A stretch of 64,000 bases of DNA, from the NCBI RefSeq assembly GCF_900635955.1, contig NZ_LR134201.1:4588001-4652000 (forward strand). Reading direction: 5' to 3'. Below the pieces are notes generated by a model. It saw only the letters and a program-made list of their open reading frames with translations. It made no database searches and was not told where the DNA came from. The DNA is from Cedecea lapagei (lineage in GTDB: Bacteria; Pseudomonadota; Gammaproteobacteria; Enterobacterales; Enterobacteriaceae). This document shows positions 26,948 through 35,216 of the stretch, in pieces; position 1 is the stretch's first letter; each line of letters begins with the position of its first letter. A program made the translations under genes and the position numbers.

Positions 26948-28319
26948 ATATCACGCGCGAAAACTGCTGCAGGCGCGCCTTTTGCCTCAGGTAGGTATCA
27001 AAGCACATGCAAACGTTGCGAATCAGCAGACGCCCCTTGCCGGTTACCTGAATACCCTGACTGTCTATCACCACCAGCCCATCTTTCGCCAGCGGCGCCA
27101 GCAGGCGCAGGTCTTCCGCAAAATAGTCCGCAAAAACCAGCGACCCTGCTTGTTCAATGTCGGCGAAGTTAAGCTGGAAGTTACAGATCAGCGCCTTAAT
27201 GACGTCACGGCGGATACAATCATCGCGCGTTAACCCAAGGCCACGCCACAGCGCATTACCCTGCTCGTCTACCTGCTGATAGTAGCGCTTCAACTCTTTC
27301 TGATTCTGCGCGTAAGAATCGCCAATCATGCTGATGGCCGAGACGCCAAGCCCCAGCAGATCGGTGTCGCCCTGGGTGGTATAGCCCTGGAAATTGCGGT
27401 GCAGCTTGCCTTCACGCTGGGCAATAGCCAGTTCGTCATCCGGGCGGGCAAAGTGATCCATACCGATAAACTGATAGCCTGAATCCGTCAGTGAGGCGAT
27501 GGTTTCCTGCAGGATATCCAGCTTCTGCTGCGCGCTCGGTAAATCTGCGTCTTTAATCTTGCGCTGTGCGGCAAACAGCGTCGGCAGGTGTGCATAGTTG
27601 AAAACGCTAAGGCGATGCGGACTTAGCTCCGCCACGCGCTTGAGCGTGAAGGCAAAACTTTCCGGCGTTTGCTTAGGCAGGCCGTAAATCAGATCGATAT
27701 TGGTGGAAGTGAACCCCAGCTCACGAGCGCGCTGGATAAGCGCGAAGATGAACGCTTCATCCTGCTCCCGATTAACGAGCCGCTGCACTTCTTTATTAAA
27801 GTCCTGAACACCCATACTAAGGCGGGTAAAGCCTTCCCGCCGAAGATGGTCCAGCACGTCCAGCTCAATTTCACGCGGATCAACCTCAATGGACAGCTCA
27901 GCGTCATCGTTGAAGCGGAAATTGTCGCGCAGCAGCGCCATCAGGCGGCTGATTTGCGCTTTACTCAGGTAAGTTGGCGTTCCCCCGCCCCAGTGCAGCT
28001 GGCTAACGTGACGGCCAGCAAAGAGCGGCGCACGGTGGATGATTTCCTGTTCCAGGGCGTCAAGATACTGATCGGCTTTATGCTGCTGGCGGGTCACAAT
28101 TTTATTGCAGCCACAGAAATAGCAAAGCTTGTGGCAGAACGGGATATGCACGTAGAGCGACAGCGGGCGCTCAGGATAGCGGGCAACGGCCTGCAAAAAC
28201 TCCGGCTCGCCAAAAGCGTCAGAAAACTCCAGCGCGGTCGGATAAGAGGTGTAACGCGGCCCTGAATAATTATATTTCTGGATCAGAGCCAGATCCCAGT
28301 CGATTAACTGCTCAGACAT
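26946..28319 (-). CDS. hemN: HemN, oxygen-independent coproporphyrinogen III oxidase (radical SAM)
   Basis: A 457-aa radical S-adenosylmethionine enzyme, the E. coli length, converting coproporphyrinogen III to protoporphyrinogen IX without oxygen in haem synthesis. The 4Fe-4S/SAM motif CHKLCYFCGCNK is near residues 62-73, followed by LHWGGGTPTYL. The ATG at 28319 is preceded by AGGAG at 5 bases; a GTG two codons upstream is less well placed. The stop of a 58-codon ORF lies 2 bases before this ATG, inside the ribosome-binding region, suggesting coupling. Confidence 0.97.
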   Translation of the reverse strand: MSEQLIDWDLALIQKYNYSGPRYTSYPTALEFSDAFGEPEFLQAVARYPERPLSLYVHIPFCHKLCYFCGCNKIVTRQQHKADQYLDALEQEIIHRAPLFAGRHVSQLHWGGGTPTYLSKAQISRLMALLRDNFRFNDDAELSIEVDPREIELDVLDHLRREGFTRLSMGVQDFNKEVQRLVNREQDEAFIFALIQRARELGFTSTNIDLIYGLPKQTPESFAFTLKRVAELSPHRLSVFNYAHLPTLFAAQRKIKDADLPSAQQKLDILQETIASLTDSGYQFIGMDHFARPDDELAIAQREGKLHRNFQGYTTQGDTDLLGLGVSAISMIGDSYAQNQKELKRYYQQVDEQGNALWRGLGLTRDDCIRRDVIKALICNFQLNFADIEQAGSLVFADYFAEDLRLLAPLAKDGLVVIDSQGIQVTGKGRLLIRNVCMCFDTYLRQKARLQQFSRVI

Positions 28320-28321
28320 AC

Positions 28322-28498
28322 TCACTCCTTGCGGTGTTGTCGCCGGCGCCGACGAGACGAAGCTGGCCCGCTCATGCCGCGAGCCATAACCCTTCGCCGC
28401 AGCGAATTCTGCAGCCGCGACAGCCGCCGTAGTTTAACGAATAACCACAGCAGATAACACACCAGCGGAATAACCATGATAAGAACAGGTAATCCCAT
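28322..28498 (-). CDS. Small predicted membrane protein, 58 aa, between yihI and hemN
   Basis: An ORF not recognised by name. It begins MGLPVLIMVIPLVCYLLWLF, one clear transmembrane segment (residues about 3-21), and continues as a very basic tail (VKLRRLSRLQNSLRRRVMARG, then SSRRRRRQHRKE), predicting an inner-membrane protein with a cytoplasmic C-terminus. It starts 11 bases after the yihI stop and ends 2 bases before the hemN ATG, filling the gap neatly. The ribosome site is poor (ACTCCT precedes the ATG), so coupling to yihI would be needed. In some other gammaproteobacteria a larger membrane-anchored DUF2489 protein occupies this place; a link is only a guess. Confidence 0.55.
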   Translation of the reverse strand: MGLPVLIMVIPLVCYLLWLFVKLRRLSRLQNSLRRRVMARGMSGPASSRRRRRQHRKE

Positions 28499-28509
28499 AG
28501 GAGTAGACG

Positions 28510-29025
28510 TCAGTTACCGCCCTTCAGCAAACGCATTAAATCGTCGGCTTTTTCTTCCTCTTCCTCTTCATCGTCTTCCCAGGCGATGCCGAGCTGTTCC
28601 ATTAGCGCGTCGATACGATCGAGCTTAGCATCAACCCAGGACTGCTCTTCTTTACTCAGGGTTTCGCCCGCTTCCAGACGCTCCAGCAGCGCATCCAGGC
28701 GCTCATCGTTCTCCAGCATATCCAGCTCAGCCTGTGGTGTTAGCATAGGTTTCTCGCTCTTTGGTTTGTGCTGTTTAGCGACCGGTGCTGCATCGGTTAC
28801 GCCCAGTTGAATTGGTTTTTTACTGCCAATACGTGGGTCCTTCGCCTGACCCGATGATTTACCGCCCTGTGCCTGGCCCTCGCCATTGGCACGACTACCC
28901 GCTGCGTGGCCGCGATGTTTTTTCTGGCGCTTACGCTCGCGCGCTTCCTGGTCGATCTCTTCGCGCGACTTACGGCGTACTTTTGCCGGTTTTTTACCTT
29001 GTGGTGCCGAGTTTTGTTGCTTCAT
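28510..29025 (-). CDS. yihI: YihI, GTPase-activating protein for Der (ribosome assembly)
   Basis: A 171-aa protein (E. coli 169). The N-terminal half is strongly basic and low-complexity (KKPAKVRRKSREEIDQEARE...). The C-terminal half is helical and acidic, ending in a Glu/Asp-rich stretch (WEDDEEEEEEKADD) and LMRLLKGGN. It stimulates GTP hydrolysis by Der (EngA) and slows 50S maturation early in growth. The gene is preceded by CsrC RNA on the same strand, whose terminator ends about 67 bases upstream, as in E. coli. Confidence 0.94.
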   Translation of the reverse strand: MKQQNSAPQGKKPAKVRRKSREEIDQEARERKRQKKHRGHAAGSRANGEGQAQGGKSSGQAKDPRIGSKKPIQLGVTDAAPVAKQHKPKSEKPMLTPQAELDMLENDERLDALLERLEAGETLSKEEQSWVDAKLDRIDALMEQLGIAWEDDEEEEEEKADDLMRLLKGGN

Positions 29026-29091
29026 GATAAGTCGTCTTAAGCCATTTTATTCAGTATAGAATTGCGGCGGAATCTAGCAGAAAGCAAGCAA

Positions 29092-29320
29092 AGAAAAAAG
29101 GCGCCAGGTTAACCTGTCGCCTTTTTCTTATTCTGGCCCCCGTTAAAGGGCAAATATTCCATGTTAGCTATCGACAATCCTGTCCTTCCTTCGCCGACGC
29201 ATCAACTTTACCGCTCCGCTGCGGATTCACAAGATAGCCAGACACGTTGATCATCTCCCCATACGAATGCTCATTTAGTAAACGAATGAAAATTAAACAT
29301 TCTTTTATCAATTATCGAAA
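29092..29320 (-). ncRNA. csrC: CsrC, CsrA-sequestering small RNA (5' end approximate)
   Basis: Located between yihI and engB on the yihI strand, exactly as csrC in E. coli. The 3' end is a strong terminator (GGCGACAGGTT-AACCTGGCGCC then T6; plus-strand 29094-29122), and the bases beyond it (CTTTGCTTGCTTTCTGCTAG) resemble the E. coli sequence. The minus strand upstream carries repeated GGA motifs typical of CsrA targets, for example GGGGAGATGATC, GCGGAGCGG, AAGGAAGGACAGGATTG and ATGGAAT. CsrC binds many CsrA dimers and relieves their repression of glycogen synthesis and biofilm genes. The exact 5' end is not determinable; E. coli CsrC is about 245 nt. Confidence 0.8.
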
Positions 29321-29474
29321 AAAGTTACCGGGATATCTGCCAGTCGCTATAGCGAATGGCTTACAAAAACGATCTGCCGGACTGTAAGCCTGCAGTCCCT
29401 GGCGAGAAACACGGCGTTTTCTGCTCGTTCAGGTATAATCCCCGGCAAATGCTTACCTGACGGAGACAACCGTT

Positions 29475-30110
29475 TTGAAAAACTGGAACTATCAACTGAC
29501 TAAGTTCGTGCTCAGCGCACCGGACATTCGCCATCTGCCTTCTGATACCGGTATTGAGGTTGCTTTCGCAGGCCGCTCTAACGCAGGGAAATCCAGCTCG
29601 CTGAATACGCTGACCAACCAGAAAGGTCTGGCGCGCACCAGTAAAACTCCGGGCCGTACCCAGCTTATCAACCTGTTCGAGGTTGCCGAAGGCAAACGCC
29701 TGGTGGATTTACCGGGCTACGGCTATGCCGAAGTCCCTGAAGAGGTGAAGCACAAGTGGCAGCGCGCACTGGGTGAATACCTGCAAAAGCGTAACAGCCT
29801 GAAAGGTCTGGTCGTGCTGATGGACATTCGCCATCCGCTGAAAGATCTCGACCAGCAGATGATTCAGTGGGCGGTGGCCAGCAATATTGAAGTGATGCTG
29901 CTGCTGACCAAAGCCGATAAGCTGGCTTCAGGGGCACGTAAAGCGCAGCTGAATATGGTGCGTGAGGCGGTTCTGGCATTTGGCGGTAATATCGAGGTTG
30001 AAGCGTTTTCTTCCCTGAAGAAAACAGGCGTCGATAAACTGCGTCTGAAGCTCGACAGCTGGTACAACGAACTTCCGCCGGCGACCGAAGAAGAGATTGC
30101 CGAAGAGTAA
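29475..30110 (+). CDS. engB: EngB (YihA), ribosome-biogenesis GTPase
   Basis: A 211-aa TRAFAC GTPase of the EngB/YsxC family, essential in many bacteria for 50S assembly. G motifs: GRSNAGKSS (about residues 32-40), TPGRTQ, DLPGYGYA (about 76-83) and TKADKL (about 144-149). The start is a TTG at 29475 preceded by CGGAG 9 bases upstream; the alignment with E. coli YihA begins here. No ATG further in would keep the conserved NYQ...FVLSAPDIRHLP N-terminus. Confidence 0.95.
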   Translation: MKNWNYQLTKFVLSAPDIRHLPSDTGIEVAFAGRSNAGKSSSLNTLTNQKGLARTSKTPGRTQLINLFEVAEGKRLVDLPGYGYAEVPEEVKHKWQRALGEYLQKRNSLKGLVVLMDIRHPLKDLDQQMIQWAVASNIEVMLLLTKADKLASGARKAQLNMVREAVLAFGGNIEVEAFSSLKKTGVDKLRLKLDSWYNELPPATEEEIAEE

Positions 30111-30119
30111 TGTTAAGAG

Positions 30120-30143
30120 ACGCGGCCCTGGCCGCGTTTTTTC
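30120..30143 (+). terminator. Rho-independent terminator of engB
   Basis: CGCGGCC-CT-GGCCGCG (30121-30136) followed by T6, ten bases after the engB stop. Confidence 0.9.
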
Positions 30144-30152
30144 TTTCGCGCA

Positions 30153-30261
30153 ATAAAAAACGCCCCAGTCATTTCTGACTGGGGCGGCTAAATATTCAGC
30201 CAAATCCGATTACGTGAAGTAAAAGGTCTGAAAGATAGAACATCTTACCTCTGTACCCTAC
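30153..30261 (-). ncRNA. spf: Spot 42 RNA (spf)
   Basis: The minus strand from 30261 reads GTAGGGTACAGAGGTAAGAT and continues almost identical to E. coli Spot 42 (109 nt), ending in the GCCCCAGTCA ... TGACTGGGGC terminator hairpin and T6. Spot 42 is an Hfq-dependent antisense sRNA that represses secondary-carbon genes such as galK; it is repressed by cAMP-CRP. Position between polA and engB is as in E. coli. A -10 like TAAAGT lies at 30269-30274 (minus), with CRP-like sites further upstream. Confidence 0.96.
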
Positions 30262-30318
30262 GCGAATAACTTTACTCCTTTTTAATCGCTCAAAAAAGCA
30301 TTTTTTGTAGTTTTTTTT

Positions 30319-30353
30319 CACTTTTTGCATCACATTCTTGAAGCATCATCACA
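30319..30353 (-). promoter_or_regulatory. CRP-like sites upstream of spf
   Basis: On the minus strand TGTGATGATGCTTCAA (30353-30338) and, overlapping further in, TGTGATGCAAAAAGTG (30334-30319) each carry one perfect TGTGA half-site. The second is centred about 65 bases before the Spot 42 start. CRP represses spf in E. coli; which of the two is used here is not decided by sequence. Confidence 0.6.
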
Positions 30354-30409
30354 AAAAGCTATGACTTATGTTGCTTAGTTACAAAAACGTAACCCCTGAG
30401 CATTGAGCA

Positions 30410-33196
30410 TTAATGCGCCTCATCCCAGTTTTTACCGCTGCCCACTTCCACCAGCAGCGGTACATCGAGCTTCATGCTGTTTTCCATAAGCTCATGCACC
30501 TTTTGAGACACCGCTTCCACGTCGTCCTTGTGCACTTCAAACACCAGTTCATCGTGAACCTGCATGATCATTTTCACCCGTGGCTTATCTGCCTCCAGCC
30601 AGGCATCAACGGCAATCATCGCGCGCTTAATGATATCTGCGGCGGTTCCCTGCATCGGGGCGTTGATTGCGGCACGTTCTGCACCAGCACGGCGGGCGCC
30701 GTTGCTGGAATTGATGTCTGGCAGATAGAGGCGGCGGCCATCCAGCGTTTCAACATAACCCTGCTCTTTCGCCTGAGCACGTGTACGCTCCATGTACTCC
30801 AGCACGCCAGGGTAACGCTCGAAGTAGAGATCCATATACTTCTGGGACTCTTTACGCGGAATGTTGAGCTGGCGGGAGAGCCCGAATGCGCTCATCCCGT
30901 AGATCAAACCAAAGTTAATCGCCTTCGCGCTTCGGCGTTGCTCGCCGGTGACGCTTTCAAGCGGCAGACCAAACACTTCAGCTGCCGTGGCGCGGTGAAT
31001 GTCTTTTCCTTCCGCAAAGGCACTTAACAAACCTTTATCGCGGGACAGATGCGCCATGATGCGCAGTTCAATTTGCGAGTAGTCCGCAGAAAGAATCACG
31101 TAATCCTCAGGGGCAATGAAGGCCTGACGAATACGGCGTCCTTCATCGTTGCGTACCGGAATGTTCTGCAGGTTAGGATCGGTAGAAGAGAGGCGACCGG
31201 TGGCCGTGACTGCCTGATGATATGAGGTATGCACGCGCCCGGTTATTGGGCTAATCATCAGCGGCAGCTTGTCGGTATAGGTGGATTTCAGCTTCGCAAG
31301 GCCACGATACTCCAGGATAACTTTAGGCAGCGGATAATCCAGCGCCAGCTCCTCCAGCACCTCTTCAGAGGTCGATGGTGCACCGCCCGGCGTTTTCTTC
31401 AGCGGCTTAATCCCCTGTTTTTCAAACAGGATGGATTGCAACTGCTTCGTGGAAGAGAGATTAAACTCCTCACCGGCAATTTCATGAGCCTTAAGCTCAA
31501 GCTCGGCAAGACGCCTGGTCAGCTCGCCGGAATGGGTGTGCAAAATGGCCGGGTCGATTTTAACGCCGTTACGTTCAATGCGTGAAATGACCGGCACCAG
31601 CGGCATTTCGACGTTTTTAAAGATATTCAGCGGACCCTCTTCCGTTTGAAGCTTAGGCCACATCTTCAGGTGCAGTTGCAAAGTGACGTCAGCATCTTCT
31701 GCCGCATAACGCCCCGCCGTTTCCAGATCGATCTGGTTAAAGGTCAGCTGTTTTTTACCTTTGCCGGCAATCTCTTCAAACGAGATGGTTTGGTGCCTGA
31801 GCCAGCGGTCAGCAAGGCTGTCCATATCATGTCGGCCCGCGACGCTGTCCAGCGTGTAGGACTCCAGCATGGTGTCAAAAGCAATACCTCGCAACTCAAT
31901 GCCATAGTTTTGCATGATGCCGCGGTCATATTTCAGGTTCTGCCCAACCTTCAGCGCTTTTTCGTCTTCCAGCAGCGGCTTAAGCAGCTCAAGCGCGCGC
32001 TCGCGGGGAATCTGCTCTGGCGCATCGAGATAATCATGAGCAACCGGGATATAACAGGCGACGCCAGGTTCCGTGGCAAAAGAGAGCCCTACCAGGTTGG
32101 CGCTAATATTGTCCAGGCTGTCGGTCTCGGTATCAAACGCAAAGAGCGGCGCTTTTTTCAGCCGTTCTATCCATTCAACGAGCACCTTTTCATCAAGTAT
32201 GGTGACATAGTTGTCATAAGAGAGCTGGCTGGCTGGCGCTTCGGGCTCCGCTTCAACCTCGGCGATTTTTTGCGGCTGCGCTGCGGGTTTCGCACCTTTA
32301 GCCTGCATCCACTTGCCGGCTTCTACGTCAGTAATCCAGCGCTTGAATTCATACTGCTTAAAGAGAGCCAACAGTTCATCTGCCGCCGGCTGCTGAACCT
32401 CAAGTTTCTCGCAGCCCAGTTCCAGCTCAACATCAGTCTTAATGGTGGCCAGTTTGTAGGACAGGTAAGCCAGCTCTTTGCTTTGCTCCAGCTTGGCTGC
32501 CATGGTTTTCGCTCCGCGGAAGGAGAGATCCGCAATTTTTTCCGGATTGGCGTAAAGCGTATCCAGCCCACCCAGCCCCTGCAGCAGCGCCTGTGCGGTT
32601 TTCTCGCCGACGCCCGGTACGCCTGGGATGTTATCGGAGGAGTCGCCCATCAGCGCCAGGAAGTCGATAATCAGTTCCGGCGGTACGCCGTACTTGGTCT
32701 GCACCTCTTCCGGCCCGAGAATGGTGTTGGTCATGGTGTTAATCAGCGTAACGCCAGGGGTCACCAGCTGCGCCATATCTTTGTCACCGGTACTGATAAG
32801 CACAGGACGACCGGCCTTTTCAGCCTCCAGCGCCAGCGTACCGATAACATCATCCGCCTCAACGCCTGACACCGCCAGCAGCGGCAAGCCCATCGCTTTC
32901 ACCATCGCATGCAGCGGCTCGATCTGCGCTCTTAAATCGTCCGGCATGGGCGGACGGTGCGATTTATAGTGCTCGAAAAGCTCATCACGGAACGTTTTGC
33001 CTTTGGCATCAAACACCACGGCCGCGTGCGTAGGCTGGTACTGCAGAATCAGGCTACGCAGCATATTCAGCACGCCATACATCGCCCCCGTTGGCTCACC
33101 ACGGCTATTGGTCAGCGGTGGGAAGGCGTGATACGCCCGATAAAGATAGGAGGAGCCATCAACGAGGATAAGCGGGTTGTCTGCGATCTGGACCAT
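30410..33196 (-). CDS. polA: PolA, DNA polymerase I
   Basis: A 928-aa enzyme, the E. coli length. N-terminal 5' nuclease domain (residues 1-323), proofreading 3'-5' exonuclease domain (324-517; metal ligands in FAFDTETDSLD), and polymerase domain (521-928) with motif A DYSQIELR (Asp705) and motif C VHDEL (Asp882). It fills gaps and removes RNA primers from Okazaki fragments. The start MVQIADNPLILVDGSSYLY corresponds to the ATG at 33196; the longer open frame to 33277 is not family sequence. A consensus DnaA box lies 131 bases upstream. Confidence 0.98.
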   Translation of the reverse strand: MVQIADNPLILVDGSSYLYRAYHAFPPLTNSRGEPTGAMYGVLNMLRSLILQYQPTHAAVVFDAKGKTFRDELFEHYKSHRPPMPDDLRAQIEPLHAMVKAMGLPLLAVSGVEADDVIGTLALEAEKAGRPVLISTGDKDMAQLVTPGVTLINTMTNTILGPEEVQTKYGVPPELIIDFLALMGDSSDNIPGVPGVGEKTAQALLQGLGGLDTLYANPEKIADLSFRGAKTMAAKLEQSKELAYLSYKLATIKTDVELELGCEKLEVQQPAADELLALFKQYEFKRWITDVEAGKWMQAKGAKPAAQPQKIAEVEAEPEAPASQLSYDNYVTILDEKVLVEWIERLKKAPLFAFDTETDSLDNISANLVGLSFATEPGVACYIPVAHDYLDAPEQIPRERALELLKPLLEDEKALKVGQNLKYDRGIMQNYGIELRGIAFDTMLESYTLDSVAGRHDMDSLADRWLRHQTISFEEIAGKGKKQLTFNQIDLETAGRYAAEDADVTLQLHLKMWPKLQTEEGPLNIFKNVEMPLVPVISRIERNGVKIDPAILHTHSGELTRRLAELELKAHEIAGEEFNLSSTKQLQSILFEKQGIKPLKKTPGGAPSTSEEVLEELALDYPLPKVILEYRGLAKLKSTYTDKLPLMISPITGRVHTSYHQAVTATGRLSSTDPNLQNIPVRNDEGRRIRQAFIAPEDYVILSADYSQIELRIMAHLSRDKGLLSAFAEGKDIHRATAAEVFGLPLESVTGEQRRSAKAINFGLIYGMSAFGLSRQLNIPRKESQKYMDLYFERYPGVLEYMERTRAQAKEQGYVETLDGRRLYLPDINSSNGARRAGAERAAINAPMQGTAADIIKRAMIAVDAWLEADKPRVKMIMQVHDELVFEVHKDDVEAVSQKVHELMENSMKLDVPLLVEVGSGKNWDEAH

Positions 33197-33642
33197 AATG
33201 TTCCGTTCCATGCCTGTGATTAATTTATTGCTCAAGGATGCCATAGCCTGGCCAAAAACATGAACTATTGGGCGCAATATGCTGAAAAGAATTCCTGGAT
33301 CGGGAGATCCTGCGCAAGATCAAATCTGTGGATAACTTTGTGTATATATTTTTAACCAACTCATTTCATGAAATTATTTTTATCACTATCTCTTTAAATA
33401 CATCTAAATTTCAGCAAGTTAAATAAACCACCGCCATGGCGTTGTGAATTACCTCACGATCGCTTGATGTGGATATATACTCAGACAAATGATCAACGGC
33501 GGATTCTTGTTCTCCCCATAAATGCTATTTATAAAAACCCCGTACATTTGTCGAATCGTCATTTTGGGTTTTCTGTTAAAATCCGCGACTTATTGCCGTT
33601 AAGACCAGCGTTCCATTCACCCTAACCTGCAAAAAATTACCT
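33197..33642. promoter_or_regulatory. Divergent polA/yihG intergenic region
   Basis: 446 AT-rich bases without a supported gene, holding both promoters. It includes a perfect DnaA box (33327-33335), with AT-rich tracts between 33340 and 33425. I see no RNA gene or repeat in it. Confidence 0.6.
33327..33335. promoter_or_regulatory. DnaA box upstream of polA
   Basis: TGTGGATAA is the reverse of the consensus DnaA box TTATCCACA. DnaA control of polA has been reported in E. coli, so the site may be functional, though a single 9-mer can occur by chance. Confidence 0.55.
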
Positions 33643-34551
33643 ATGCCGAGATTACTCGCCGCGATCACCCTGTTGCTAAGTGTGGCACTGACTATTCTGG
33701 TCACGATCGCCTGTTCTGTTCCTATCATTATGGCCGGGATCGTTAAGCTATTGCTGCCCGTTCCGGTCATCTGGCGCTCGATCTCCGTATTTGCCGATTT
33801 CATGATGTACTGCTGGTGTGAAGGTCTTGCGCTGCTGTTGCGCCTCAATCCCTGGTTAAAGTGGGATATCGAAGGTCTGGAAGGGCTAAATAAAAAGCAC
33901 TGGTATTTGTTAATCTGCAACCATCAGAGCTGGGCAGACATCGTGATCCTTTGCGTGTTACTTCGCAAACATATCCCTATGAATAAATACTTTCTTAAGC
34001 AACAGCTTGCCTGGGTTCCCTTTATGGGGCTAGCCTGCTGGGCGCTGGATATGCCATTTATGAAGCGCTATTCACGCGCTTACCTGCTGCGCCATCCGGA
34101 ACGACGCGGTAAAGATGTAGAAACAACCCGTCGCTCCTGCATGAAGTTTCGTGCTCATCCCACCACCATTGTGAATTTTGTTGAGGGGTCGCGCTTTACT
34201 CCAGAAAAAAAGGTTCAGACCCGTTCACCGTTCACCTATTTGCTACCACCAAAAGCGGCCGGCATCGCCATGGCAATGAATGTCCTGGGTACTCAGTTCG
34301 ACAAGATGCTTAACGTCACGCTGTGCTATCCGGAAAATGACCGTTTGCCGTTTTACGATATGCTGTCCGGCAGGATGACAAAAATTGTTGTGCGTATCTC
34401 GCTGGTGCCGATTACTGAGGAACTGCACGGGGATTATGTAAACGATAAGCACTTTAAGCGTCGTTTTCAGCTCTGGCTAAACAGGCTGTGGAGCGAGAAA
34501 GATAAGCAGCTGGAAGCGCTGCACGGTGGGGACAAAAAAGCCGGTCAGTGA
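33643..34551 (+). CDS. yihG: YihG, inner-membrane 1-acyl-glycerol-3-phosphate acyltransferase family
   Basis: A 302-aa PlsC-family acyltransferase (E. coli YihG 310 aa). Two N-terminal hydrophobic segments are followed by the catalytic motif CNHQSWADI (H-x4-D, about residues 92-100), FMKRYSR, and the substrate-binding motif FVEGSRFT (about 184-191). E. coli YihG is an auxiliary lysophosphatidic acid acyltransferase affecting phospholipid acyl composition. Its stop codon lies inside the bidirectional terminator shared with dsbA. The yihF gene that separates yihG from dsbA in E. coli is absent. Confidence 0.93.
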   Translation: MPRLLAAITLLLSVALTILVTIACSVPIIMAGIVKLLLPVPVIWRSISVFADFMMYCWCEGLALLLRLNPWLKWDIEGLEGLNKKHWYLLICNHQSWADIVILCVLLRKHIPMNKYFLKQQLAWVPFMGLACWALDMPFMKRYSRAYLLRHPERRGKDVETTRRSCMKFRAHPTTIVNFVEGSRFTPEKKVQTRSPFTYLLPPKAAGIAMAMNVLGTQFDKMLNVTLCYPENDRLPFYDMLSGRMTKIVVRISLVPITEELHGDYVNDKHFKRRFQLWLNRLWSEKDKQLEALHGGDKKAGQ

Positions 34552-34560
34552 CCGGCTTTT
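34536..34560. terminator. Bidirectional terminator between yihG and dsbA
   Basis: AAAAGCCGGTCA and TGACCGGCTTTT form a near-perfect dyad flanked by A/T runs on both sides; it contains the yihG stop and ends 5 bases from the dsbA stop. Confidence 0.92.
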
Positions 34561-34565
34561 CTCAT

Positions 34566-35189
34566 TTACTTCTTCTCAACCAGGTATTTCACCGTGTCAG
34601 CATACTGCTGCACGAAGATATCCATGCTGCTGGTATCCATACCCTGCATGTTCAGCTGATATTTGCCGTTAACATACATGGCCGGTACGCCCTGCAGCTG
34701 AAGATCGGCGGCCGCTTTCTCCTGCTGAGCAACCAGAGATTTAACCACGAAGCTGTTCCACGCCGCATCGTACTCTTCCGGCTTCACGCCAGCGTCAATG
34801 AAGACTTTACGGATGTCGGCATCGTTCTGCACGGTTTGGGTTTTCTGAACGGCTTCAAACATTGGGGAAGTGATTTTATCTTCTACGCCCAGCGCCATTG
34901 CCACCGCCCATGCCTGAGTCAGATCTTTGCCCAACGGGCCCAGGAACTCAACGTGGTACTTGGTCATTTTGGTGCCTTCCGGCAGCTTCTTCTTCACGTT
35001 ATCTGACACATGAAGAACCTGTTCGAACTGGTAGCAGTGCGGGCAGTAGAAGGAGAAAAACTCTAATACCTGAGGCTCACCGGCAACCGGCTTATCCAGG
35101 GTGACGTACTGTTTACCGTCGGTGAACTGTGCTGCAGAAGCGCTAAATGCCAGGATCATGCCCGCCAGCGCCAGCCAAATCTTCTTCAT
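34566..35189 (-). CDS. dsbA: DsbA, periplasmic thiol:disulfide oxidoreductase
   Basis: A 207-aa precursor with a cleavable signal peptide (MKKIWLALAGMILAFSASAA, then QFTDG). The mature protein has the thioredoxin fold with active site CPHC (in FYCPHCYQF) and the cis-proline loop GVPAMYVNG. It introduces disulfides into exported proteins and is re-oxidised by DsbB. One residue is missing compared with E. coli (FLGPLGKDL versus FMGGDLGKDL). It lies 27 bases downstream of srkA, as in the Cpx-regulated yihE-dsbA operon of E. coli. Start at 35189 with GGAGAGAG upstream. Confidence 0.98.
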   Translation of the reverse strand: MKKIWLALAGMILAFSASAAQFTDGKQYVTLDKPVAGEPQVLEFFSFYCPHCYQFEQVLHVSDNVKKKLPEGTKMTKYHVEFLGPLGKDLTQAWAVAMALGVEDKITSPMFEAVQKTQTVQNDADIRKVFIDAGVKPEEYDAAWNSFVVKSLVAQQEKAAADLQLQGVPAMYVNGKYQLNMQGMDTSSMDIFVQQYADTVKYLVEKK

Positions 35190-35216
35190 AATCAACTCTC
35201 TCCTGAATTTTACTGA

